Below are positions 10,001 through 20,600 of a DNA stretch of 59,055 nucleotides, in pieces; within the stretch, counting starts at the first letter, position 1; the number at the start of each line of letters is the position of its first letter. The notes beneath the pieces were generated by a model. The model was not told the origin of the DNA and made no database searches. It saw only the letters and a program-made list of their open reading frames with translations. A program made the position numbers and the translations under genes. This DNA comes from a virus, in the IMG/VR virus record IMGVR_UViG_3300021197_001961, positions 1 through 59,055 of that record; one strand, 5' to 3'.

Positions 10001-10613
10001 CTCGTCGTCCCTCGCGATAAAACTCTGTAAATGCAAAATATGTTAGATGGGTCGGCTGCCTAACCATTTGAAAAGATATTTCTCTTTCTAGGCTAAGCAC
10101 TCGACTGCCGTTTGAGCCAATCTCCGTTGATACCACAGCGTCTTCCGGAGTTTGTAGTGCTAAAGAAAACGTTTTTATTTGATAGTCAATAGTCTCGTTA
10201 AAGTCTGCCGGAATTTGAAAATTGGGTTGATCTAATATGTTAGTATTGATAAGAAGATTCGTCAACCTCTCGTTCGTGCTCTGTATCACCTTATACACGA
10301 TGTTTCTTCTGGATGGTTCGTTATAAACCCAAGTTGATTGATTTGTGGTTGTGTTCTGCAAATCCTTCAATGATACCCTCAAGATTGAGATTAGAGATTG
10401 CTGAACTGGGGCTGCTCTGGTTGGACTAGTTGAGGCGGGGGCTTCAAACTTTAAATCTCCAAAGCGATCAGTTGTCCTAACAGGTGGTCTAGAGCGGTCA
10501 ACACTTGAATCTTGTCTAGAATCTACAGAGCCGCCGGGGGCGAGAGTAACCCTTTCGATGTAGATGTTTGGCGGTGCTGCGCTGCGCACCCCTCTTTCAT
10601 TAATTAATGCCAT
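7032..10613 (-). CDS. Large virion structural protein with Arg/Ser-rich and Gln-rich low-complexity segments
   Basis: The ATG at 10613 (MALINERGVRSAAPPN) is preferred over an in-frame GTG three codons earlier, because GAGGAG lies 8 bases upstream and the ATG overlaps the previous stop as TAATG. The protein is 1193 residues long. A segment around residues 770-900 is full of Arg and Ser (RRSPQTRRSSESPRPSRASR). The last 70 residues are Gln- and Arg-rich (QQQQRQQRQQSQQQPAQQ) and end in GSGRSRGGY. Between these parts are ordinary polar beta-rich sequences. No enzyme motif was found. It is probably a tail-associated protein. The basic low-complexity tail could bind DNA, another virion part or a surface, but this is not shown. 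Confidence 0.65.
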   Translation of the reverse strand: MALINERGVRSAAPPNIYIERVTLAPGGSVDSRQDSSVDRSRPPVRTTDRFGDLKFEAPASTSPTRAAPVQQSLISILRVSLKDLQNTTTNQSTWVYNEPSRRNIVYKVIQSTNERLTNLLINTNILDQPNFQIPADFNETIDYQIKTFSLALQTPEDAVVSTEIGSNGSRVLSLEREISFQMVRQPTHLTYFAFTEFYREGRRGILNAHSPIVTERVIANSSIVKDTYGYTDTAGNVWPGPIHFHRGTGWMEGAFHTSRQHDNLTRTQFFNSKISDVRIINRVQELEVDISPVIPTTEQNETYTTELYLTRDQNGNSILLLGLDHIRYMEQNSKFGGLYSTATPALRTQLMQQSSILELSVVRQKVRAARGTTSLGSDEIQYVNEREAPVAVVTSYDTNGAIQPRAKYYIPGAPNNRSIEINSGDPVSDQYKMFGKIEEVAVENTGRFRTFAAVDARIANLNAGIYKYHIRLRVNDGAASYMAGKAEELSLAINVLENYLSIAERPNNYNRRTRRYTVDFINRMSSRRTEESTLPWLAAIVKYIEILNLVTNITQAHKTELADCLYSLVSPSTGTSEGLSLLLQLMRELDIKISSIASDGRQSHQTAGEPARSSVSQGSAPRFLTDEIHFQQVFDCNVLSGTGFDYFEVPSPTPSQIDPPGGILTLRREQLRDRITVEANRYRGNRFSQQDLLGIRFLNEDAISALTSEETLYSYIAPNSVDLQGTTLPLLSQNVDSLDYISATSIIQNVLDNPSSRSFTSRAATATALTSRLGSGPSQDRLDALGTMESETSRHQGLSSRRSPQTRRSSESPRPSRASRRRQERAPQQRRSSEEYFGSDGRFTSETTAVIEPTREVLNEASSPGRSSVPATSATRPAAGAATTRRTTRNRVRATSATEGLDVPRRQTFSFDLESENNFISTRILSAGHAVDPNILIRNLPQQIKSLTLNRNQFYNDSAAAVSTQNDSETDGFMYNFGMLRKIEYLSGYTAGYGKSPNWITLTEQTIDGLNGALLCRIKKYTDPNTDIGTFHMLDQLPVYNEYFLLTARENSAQPRTRVIPVNRSRSRSDGGIPSIDSRSIYGGTESQIAAELTRRAQADASIDGHMEYLITAPYRAPTNSMRVTTGLENSPRAQQQQRQQRQQSQQQPAQQPRQRTARRQQQPVSSRRSSSTISDEPSDARRGSGRSRGGY

Positions 10614-11617
10614 TATTCGCACTCCTCGGGGGTTACATCTGTAGTATAAATATCAAACCTTCTCGATCCAACAACGTCCGGACAGTCATATGGTATATCA
10701 TCAACTTCTATTCCACGAGTTCTCAGCTCAGTTATTAGTGAACATATTTCCTCTTCGGGTATTTCTAGATCAGCGTTCACGTTAAAGAAATATTCTGCAT
10801 ACGTGGAGTCCATTCTAAAGCTGCGACGGTTTACCCGCCTGCCTGTAGGTTCATCAATTAAGATACCATTTATGACTCTTTCAGTTTTTCTTAAGAAAGA
10901 TAGCGGAGTTAACACTGACTCTGGACCTTCAGAGCCCGATTCCATCAAAAACACCTCCATATCATACTCTGTGTCATTGGAAGCATTCTCCTCATCAATA
11001 CTAAAAATAAGCTGAGGGCTTTTTTCAGTTAGATAGATATATGTGCCGTTGCTGTATACTCTACTGATGATCTTTTCTGCAAAATCTGGGTTATTTACAT
11101 CAAAGTCTCTAGTGTTGCCAACAAGAGCGCTGTATTCTATATCAAAATCTAGCTGAGGAATCCTAAAGGTGTTTTGCGACGCGGACGTTGTAGTAATATA
11201 GTTTAGTGCTCCCGATAGTTCTCCTTTTAAAATCTGAACATTCCAAGATGGCACCTCCTTAGACCCCAATTCCATTGTGCCTAAAGGTTCTGCGAGAGCA
11301 TAATTCCTATCCGCTGTGGGCTGAATAGGGATGGGCTCGGAATCGCTCGCACGATTTGCAATGATTTGTGGTGACAAATCAGACTCAATTCCACTAAATA
11401 GATATTGCGCCTTAAGGCGAGGGGTATCACTCTGAATTCTGGTTTCAATACTGTTTTGATGCTCTTTAATACCAGCTGAACCAGACGCATCATAAAGTAT
11501 ATCATCGTCGAAAAAGGCGTAATAGACTGGCTTAAACATTCCCTTGGACAGCATAGTCTCTCCATGTGGAGTTAGTTCAATATCTAAAACATCCTCTTTG
11601 TTGTCAAAAAACTTCAT
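10613..11617 (-). CDS. Virion structural protein sharing an N-terminal module with 2803-3741
   Basis: A 334-residue protein starting MKFFDNKEDVLDIELTPHG, followed by a FFDDDILYD stretch. These align with the N-terminus of the protein at 2803-3741. The remainder is acidic and unlike its relative; near the C-terminus it has EEEICSLITELRTRGIEVDD and a final TPEECE. It lies between the 3176-residue tail protein and the 1193-residue protein, within an unbroken run of virion genes, and its stop overlaps the next start. A tail or baseplate connector is a reasonable guess. Function is unassigned. Confidence 0.7.
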   Translation of the reverse strand: MKFFDNKEDVLDIELTPHGETMLSKGMFKPVYYAFFDDDILYDASGSAGIKEHQNSIETRIQSDTPRLKAQYLFSGIESDLSPQIIANRASDSEPIPIQPTADRNYALAEPLGTMELGSKEVPSWNVQILKGELSGALNYITTTSASQNTFRIPQLDFDIEYSALVGNTRDFDVNNPDFAEKIISRVYSNGTYIYLTEKSPQLIFSIDEENASNDTEYDMEVFLMESGSEGPESVLTPLSFLRKTERVINGILIDEPTGRRVNRRSFRMDSTYAEYFFNVNADLEIPEEEICSLITELRTRGIEVDDIPYDCPDVVGSRRFDIYTTDVTPEECE

Positions 11618-11627
11618 TCTTTATTCT

Positions 11628-14600
11628 CTAATCTTCGCGTGGCTCAATATCTACTTCGGCGTCTAGTTTAACTAGTTCTACGAGAGAAAAGAAATCATAT
11701 GGCCAGTTGTAGCTATACTTCGGATCAAAGACTCTACTTGAGTCCTCTCTACCAACTTGTACACCAAGCGTCCTATCAAAATTTCCAACTTGAGTTCTAG
11801 AATCCTTGATGACTTTATCAAAGTAGTTTTTCTTTGCCTTTTGTTTGACCTTAAATACCATCCACTGCAGGCGGTCCTCCAGGTTTCCAGATAGCAACTC
11901 GTCCGCCAAAAGTGGGTGCTCAATCTCGACTTCACTTATGACTTGTGAAGTTGGAGGATAATCATTACGGTCTATATCAAACGAATAGGCAATCTTGGGA
12001 GGCAAGTTCTGCCATATATCAACCAAATCATCTTGATCAAAAGTATGATGAAACTCAAAAATATACATACTGAAGGGTTCAACAGAGTCTGAGTTCTGCA
12101 GGAAGTCCATGCGTGGTGGAAGAATATATTTTTGCATTGATTTAACCATGTTTATAACGCTGTCACCGGGGTTGCCTTGCCCGTTAATATCAGGCTGTTC
12201 TTCAAAGTTAATAATTCTCAAGGACTTTTCTATCTTTTGCCGCTCGATTGAGAAAAATTCTCTCTGACCGTTTGTGACTACATATGGTACCGCGACAACA
12301 GCCTCGCTGACTGTCTTAGAAGCCGCAACTGCTCCCAACCTCTTTGCGTCAGTCCCAAATCCGACCAAGTCAACCAGAGAACCTGTGGTTGATGGGGTTC
12401 CGCCAAGAGCTTTTTGAATATAGTTTTCGGGTATATCTGCAATCTGCAGGAATACTCCACGATCGGGAGATTCTGGTAACGTTCCATATTGGTGCCACAT
12501 ACCCACGCCGACGCTCGCACTGCCAAAAACAGGGTATGTCACTTCTGATCCGCTAAAGTTGAACATGGGAGTTTCGAACTTGGGCTGAATTACCCAAACA
12601 TTTTCTGTGCTATCCTGAGCCTCTGTGGGCTGACCAGTGGCGGGGTTGTATTTTAGGTCCTTAACTTGCGCCTGACCAAAAAGGTTTAGACTTGCGTCTA
12701 ATTGTAAGGCGTTATATTCAACGTTCCCAGACGCATACATCACGTTTTCGACCATTGCTGGCCATTCGTTGCCGACTCGACGATAGCTAACCGATAGGTT
12801 GCCGGGAGAGAAGATCTCCTGCAACGTAATTGGATTATCGGATGTAGAATTTCTTGGTGATGTGAAGATAAGATCTGCCCAAGCCTCCCCGTTGTAATAG
12901 GGGGGAGTGAACGGCAAGTTTAAACCATCGGCGGCAGTTAGTTTTGGCTCATGAGTTCCGCCTCCACAAGGTGGACCAAAGGCGGTTGGGCGGCTATACA
13001 TCGTAAATGTCTCATAAACGTCGCCCTTTAAATCTCTGGGGATCATCGGGTTTCTATACCCCAAGGAGCCAGTGCGGAGAGTAGAAACATTGAGGCTCTT
13101 AAACATTTTAACTCTAGCTGCATACTGCTCACCAGACTTTACTTGCTCAAATTGGTTTTCAGGTCTGGAGACTATTGAAGTAAATTGACCTGCTGGTAAG
13201 AAGAAATCTGGGACTTCTGCGAAGAAGTTACTTGCCATCATCTTATAGCGAGAGTCGCCGAGACCATTCCAAGAAGCTGTCACCATTAGCGAACAACTTA
13301 AACTTGGCTCCATATCAGCCATGTCTTTATCGACAACATAATTTTCTGGCTCTATCATTGCCTCGAAGGGTATTCTATAGTGGAAGCGACCGATGCCGCC
13401 AGAACCGGAGATGAAGGGTGTAGCCCCGACTGTAGTTTTACTCGTATCAGAGTGCAGCTCCACACTGGCAGAGAACATGGGGTAATCAACCGCCACACCA
13501 GACTTAATCGTATTGAACAAGATGCCTGGTCCAAAGAATGGCGTTGTAAAGGCTCTAAGACCAGCGTTTGGTCCAACAGAACCGGAGCTAGATGTTGGAG
13601 AGTCGCTTCCGGTTAGTGCTACGTTTGTCGCATATGAGGATGAGAACTGAAGTGACATTTGAACTGTTCTCTCGGCAGGATAAAATCCATTATAAGGCAA
13701 GAACTTCTTTATCGCCTTGCAGCTTAGTGCAAGGTTTGTGGGAGTGCCTACCTCTGAATGTTCCGACCTCACAACTTGAAAGAATTTTAAGAAGTCACTG
13801 TTAGTGTAAGTTTTATAAAATTGTGCCTCATCGCTCTTATCGCGATCGCTGGTACCTCCCTCTAATTGAAGAAAGACTGAGTTTTCGGCTAAGAAGTTTC
13901 CACCTAAATCCTTAACATAGCGATCAATGTGCTCGCTGATTCTAAATTCTGGGATTATAGAGTAATCCTTACCCACGAGCCTCATTTCAGAAATGTAGTC
14001 ATCGTAGTTATCATACCAAGGCTTCTTGCCTGACTGGTCGCCAGCCTCCCAGAGGGACATGCCGCCGTACAGTTCGTCAGTGGCACCAGCAGAGATTGCC
14101 CTTGTAAAGGGAAGGTTGCCGGCAGTCTGGTATAGTTCCAAACCAACCGAAGCCGAATAGCCCCCTACGGGAGAAATTACTGATTGTGGTCGGTCAACCG
14201 TATGAATTCTAGCGTATTGAGCAGAAGCCGTGATATTAGCCCTTGTGCCACTGTGGAATTGATTGTATCGCTGTTGTAACAGTCCGGCATTACTACCGGT
14301 TCCAGTACGGGCAGTAAATCTGCCGGTCAAGAAATCTTCATCGGCATCAAGAGACCACATGCTTTGGCTTTTTATCAAGTTATTATTTGTAAGTGCGAAC
14401 CCCTTTACAATTGTTAAATCTTTTTGAGTTCTGCTTTGACGCAAGTCTCTCCAGAATTTATTCTGATAGTTTTGCCTGACACGTATGCTGCTTGAATACA
14501 TGTTCAAGGCAGATGGATAGACATTCTCTTTATACGTCAAAGAGATAAACTCCTCAACAGGGCTATTGGGGTCCTCGGTTGCTCCATTTAAATACAGCGC

Positions 14601-17600
14601 TTTTAGCTCGTCATAAGGCTGAATGGAGTTGGGGCTAACGTTATAAAGGTTATTCAATAGGTTACTAGTAAACCCGGTGCGATTATTTGCATAGGTGCTA
14701 TCATATATTGTATCCTGGGTTGTGATGGTCCCATCAGCATTTAAAGCCCTAACTGAAAGTTCTTGTTCGATCGGTGCGTATTTAGAGACCACAACTGATT
14801 CTGTAAAATGGCTAATAGCTCCAAGACGAGGCGCCACAGAACTGGAGCGAACATTCAGCGGATAGTTATAGCTCGCGCCTTCAACATAAGAGATTATGTT
14901 TCGCTTTCTTAGTGCTCGGGCAAGTGCGGACTCTCCAGCCCTTATTTGCTTCCAAGTGTTAACACCATAGGCTCCATTCCTGTGAAGTAGCAGACCGTGG
15001 AGGACCCCTGCCGGGGTCATAGTGCCAATGGCGGTATTTCGATATTCAGAATTAGAAGAGCTGACGATGTTATTGGCTATATCAATGGGATCGACTATCA
15101 ACGTATTTAGGTTTGCAAAGTCAACACTAATCCCCGCGGCGCCAGTGTGGCTAGACGTAACAAAACTAATCGCTTGTTGGAAGCCGCCGCCAGAACTAGA
15201 GACGATGCTATCGTTCCAGGCATGCCCAACAATTCTAGACGTCTGATAGGAGGCTGTGATCCAAGAGTATTGTAGATCGCTTCTTGGGATAGAGTATGAC
15301 ACATTATCATTATCATGCACCGATGCACTCACATAGGAGTGGTTATCAAACCCAGCAATTCCTGAAAACCCTATTCGTTTCAACGAGTTACGATTATTCT
15401 TATGATACGACGGCTGTGTAATATAGTTATCAGCTGTTACTGAGCCATATGTAGCATCGTGACCAAACTGACCCGCATGTAGTGCGCGAAGAGTTCTAAG
15501 ACCTCGTTGCTTATCTAAGTGGTCCATAACCCTAATCGTAGGATTGCTCTCACCGCTGCCGGAACCAAGCACCGATAAGTTTCTGAATGGCAATGCGTTG
15601 TAAACAGACTTCTCAGACGCCGCTAAGTCAAGGTAACCTGCAGAGTTAACCTCCGGACCACCAGGCGCAGAGAACCGATTAACTATAATGTCGGAGTTTC
15701 TACCTCGGTCTGGGACCGAGAAGTTTGTGGAACCACTAAATCGGTTACTAGTTTCGACAGGAGCGGTCTGATGATGTCCGAAGAAGTTTCCACCATTGGC
15801 GGATTGTGGTCTAATACCGATAAGGGAGTTTACATTAGTTGTTGCTGGCAGCGTCGGGTGTCGTAGAACTGTACTCGTAGTGCCGCCGCCGGCAATAAGA
15901 AGGTCTGCAGCTGTCAGGTCCCTAAGCTCCATTCCGTTATCTGCTTGTAGAGCAATGCCAGCCGCATCATTTGAATTGACTTGGTCATTGATTAGCATCT
16001 CAGTATCGCTTGTATCTTCGCCAAATCTCCACCAAGACACAAGGTTAGCCACAGCAGAATGTTCAGTTAGATCTTGAGGACCCTCATTATCACCGGCATT
16101 TCCACGCTCATATATTTCTCCGATTTCGACTGATGTAAGCTTTTTATTCCAATAGCTCGCCTCTGCAGCTGAACCTGAATAGAAAGATGTGTTGTTTGTG
16201 ATAACACCAGAAGAATTGTTCCTTCTGCATAATAAAGTGGAGTCTGAAGCGGGTGTCTCAAAAGTTCCCACCGGTGATGTCGTAAAGGAACCTCCTGCTT
16301 CAACTCCGTTAATATAGAAATTAGCGTCACCATCTCCGTTATTATAAGTCATGGCAAAGTGATTCCATCCGGTGGAACTCCATATAGTTGCATCCGATGT
16401 CCAAATACCATCGGTTGTCGTGTAGCCAAGCTTCAAGATCATCTTATTTGAAGTGTCGATATACATTGCCCTACCAAATGCTGACAAGTTATCGCTACCT
16501 ATTGATATCAAATATCTGTCGGTTGATTGAGCTGTTGCGTTAGAACAAGATAACCACATTGAAAAACTAAATGCTGTGGGGTTATTTAAACTAGTATCGG
16601 TTGAAATCCTATAGCCCGGAGCGCCGGCGGCGCCGAGTGTGCCTGACAAGGCGGTAATTTGCTTTGTGTTTAAATAGTTTATAGCGGTGTATGAGTCGCC
16701 AGAGTGATAGAGTGAAGGCAGTTGTACACCCTCGTTGTCAATGAAATATCTGTTGTTAAGGCTTCTGCCAGTGGTTTGAACAATTTGATAATCTTTGTCG
16801 TAGTTTCCTAGATCAAAAGACGCAGTAGTATGCTTAATATTTCTTATGTTTACTGGTCTCTTCGCAAATTCTTGGCGATAGTATACTGCTTTTTTTCGAC
16901 CGGGTTCGGGATACGGACCAACCGGGTAAGGATACTGTGCTTCTGTTATTCCAATGAATGTGTCGTCAGTTCCGTATTGCGTTCCCAGCAAAATTTGATA
17001 CGCCTCACCGCGAACGTTCTTGTTATCTATCTTGTTGATGGTGGTGCGACTTGACACGTACCTATTGATACTAGCATGTCTGGATTGGTGCCCACCGACG
17101 TGCCTCTCAGTAAACGGTCCCTGCATTGGGATGTCGTTTGAGGCAACTGTCGTATCGGCATGAAGGTTTGTCAACATAGTGCCAGATGAGAAGTTCTCAA
17201 CTACAAGCTTGTTGTATCCGGTGTTGACCGAACTGCTGATTAGATTGAATGGTGACGCTAAGGCACCCTTCATTATCCCAGCATAACCGTCTCTGCCTTG
17301 AGTCTTTGATCCCAACTCTTGGTCTCTTCGGAGAGAAACTTTATATGATAAAAACTTCTTCTCTTTCTCTTCTGGTCCGGAGCCTGTAATGTTTGTCGGC
17401 TGTATCACGTCCGTGTTGTCTATAAGCATCACGTTCAGGGGCGTACCGGAAGCTGCCTGTGGACCCTGTGGGCTTGTGGCGTTTAATACTATATTCCTGT
17501 TTTTAGATGGGGCATAATTAATGCCTCCGTGGATCATTCTTCGCGGAGACGCCTTTTGTTGCTCCGTAACCGCAGAAAAACTATACGCTGCGGATCTTCG

Positions 17601-20600
17601 GTAAGAGCCGGTCAGTGCCTGAAAGAGTGCCTGTCTAGACAAGTCGAAAGTATTGTCCCCTGTTGCCAACGGGGCTTCGGTCCTAGAAGCTCTTTGCTGC
17701 CAATATTGCTGGTTCGTTGTAGCTGAAGATTGATTACTAGGAGCGGTTGATGCAAACCCACTATCAGTTGGAATCGGAGCGGAACCAGTTAGAGTGGGGC
17801 TTCTTCTCTCAATTGTTGGATATTTTGTCCAATATTTGTTCCTCTCAAGAATATGGCTCTCAACTAAGTTCTGCACACCCTCCGAAGAGGCGGCAGAAGA
17901 AGGCATTATCTGCTGCAGGAATCCAGATAGGGATGAATCAATCCATTTATAAAAGTCAATAAACTTATCCAAATCTGGAATGTTTTCTACTTTTTCAAAA
18001 AATAGATTTCTAGCCTTCTCTAGCAGCTTGTAGTCTTGACGATATCTGTTAATCGGATCACCAATTAGATTATTGAACTCTAGAATTGTTGCAAACGTAT
18101 TTATCATTTCATCAGAGATAACCTGGTACATGCTCTTCTCGATTGATAAGAAGTAGTTAATCGGTCTCTGATCCCTATTGAAAAACTCATCATCAGAATC
18201 CAAAATTCTAATCATTTCAGATGAGTGGACAATTTCAGGGTGTGACTGGCGTGCCACATAAATATAGTCTCTGTCAATAGCGTTAGAATCGCTGGCACCG
18301 AAGAAGTCTCCTCGTCCGGTGTGCTGAGCCTTGACAATATTGCCATACCAACCATATCGTGCCTGCTCAGTTGTTGAGCCAGATGAATAGTCATCAACTA
18401 TAAATCTACCACTTGCATTGGAACCAGTTATATTATAGAAATTCCAGTCAAGAGCAAGGGTTTCAATTTCTGGTATATATGTTCCGGTTAGCGACGTTTG
18501 GGTTAAGAATGCATTCCTATGAGGGTTTAACGTGCCGTTGTTGTCTGTGTCGCGTGCATGGGCTGCGATCACAGCATTTGATACGTAATCAGCCCAGTAT
18601 CTGACATTAGATAGTTTTACATTAGACTGCTGTAAGACCGACCCTGTGAAGTTTGTTCGATGGGCGCCGGCAAATATTCTCTTATCACTGTGTAAGAAAT
18701 CAATCGCGGCGGAATTGGCTTTTACGGAGGATGATAAGAAGAATTCCTCACGGGCAATGTCTAGATCCATATTCACACCATAGAATTCAACTTGGTATGA
18801 ATCTCCAGCGACACCCGTTATAACATCTCCAAGCGGATACTTAGTGTTTATGAGTCGTGCTGCGAAATTCCACTTGGTGTTGTTGAACACATCTTTATAA
18901 GTGTCGGTTGTTATTGATTCTATCTGAGAGATTGACGATGTTAACTTGAAGTAGGCGTCTGCGGAATCTAAATTGGGACGTACAGCAATAATTCTTAGGT
19001 CAGCAGTATCAGCGGCTGGAACGGTTGTGTCGGTCGGTGTTGTGCCTTCTGCACGGTGCATGCCCATCAAGGACACTGTTAAGAAATCAGAAGAAAATGA
19101 ATTCTCAACACAAGGGTCAGTTGGAACTGGGAAGATCATTTCTCCCTCAAGGGTGAATCCTATATAGCTTTCTAGTAAATCAGCGCCTGTTCCGGAGATA
19201 AAAGACACGGTATTTGAGTCAGACGGATCGGCGTACTGATATATGGTAGCATCAAAGTTCTCTGTAGTATTGAAATTAACCAAGTTCTTTGCTACAGCGC
19301 GGGACTTGAAGTTGTTTTTCAGCTCATAGGTGACGTTGTTACCATAAGTGTTGAGTCGAATCAATTCTTCATCAATTCCGTAACAATGGATCAAGTTTCT
19401 AAAAGCTTTTTCAGTGCCCTTAGATTTATTAATATAGACAAGGTTATTGTAGATATTTTGATAAATTCTATTCTTTACTTCGTCAATGTCTAGATTATAG
19501 TCACGGTTCTCGTCGCGAGATAAGATCATCTCCATGATGTTTGCATCAACGAATATTTCTGGGCTTGTCATCCCAGTGCTGTTAACTAAGTTTGATGCGA
19601 AAGGCGCTGGAGCATTGCTAGAACTTTGATATTGTAAGTTCTTTATCTTGGGCACTTCTTTAATCTGGCTCTGCAATCTATCAAAATAGCTTGCCATTAC
19701 CTGAACAAGGTTTTTGAGATCGCCACTACTGTCCTCCTCTTGAATCCAAGCCGGAAGAGAATTATAAATATTTGAATTACTGTTTACGTCGTAAACGCTA
19801 CCAGAATCCTGCAGTTCTGATAATAGAGCCGTGACACTAGGGTGGTCTGAATATATGATTGGATCTTCAAATTCTGCCAAGGCAGCACTAGATGAGACCA
19901 TAGCCGAACCAGTGTTTCTGGCACTCGTGTTATAACCTGTCCAAGACCCGTTTGAAATTCTACCAGAGTAATCCAAAACAACAGAATCGTTGGAGGAGAT
20001 CCCAGTGATTCCCTCATTAAACTTATAGTATACGCCTAGATCGACATTTGCGTCATCTGTATTTGTGCCGCCTCGAACTTGAGTAAAGAAATTTCTGCCA
20101 ACGTCCTCTGCAGTCCTCTCAATTTTCCAGTATCTAAACTCGTCTAGGGAAGCGGAAAGCTTACCCCACCCTTGTGTAGCATAGGTGCTGCCAGTAGGAG
20201 ATGTCCTTAGTGCGCCAATGCTTGCAACAAGAGCACCAGTGACCTCATTAACTGTAGAACTTGTTGTTTCAGTGTCGTTTAAGTCTCCGTCAATATACAG
20301 TTTAGCGGTTAATGCAGTGCTAGAAGAAACAAAAGTTATTGCATAATGGTGCCAAATATCATCGGCGACGTCTGCCGCTGTTAATAGTCCAATTCTGTGA
20401 TTTTTAAATCCAGATGTTCCTGAAGCGTATGTGATCCTAAACGGAGAAACACTAGAAATTGCACCACTTAGTTCGACCATTAGTCGACCGTATGTTCCCA
20501 GCGTTGTAGCTTCATTATTCCAGACGTCGAAGACCACCTCCTTCTCGGTAAGGGAGGTGACAAATTCAGATTTCTTTAGCCAGAACTCTACGGTTGAGCC

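Noticed and set aside
16671-16678. Further copy of the promoter-like octamer
   Set aside because: It is inside the 3176-residue gene, far from any start; probably chance.
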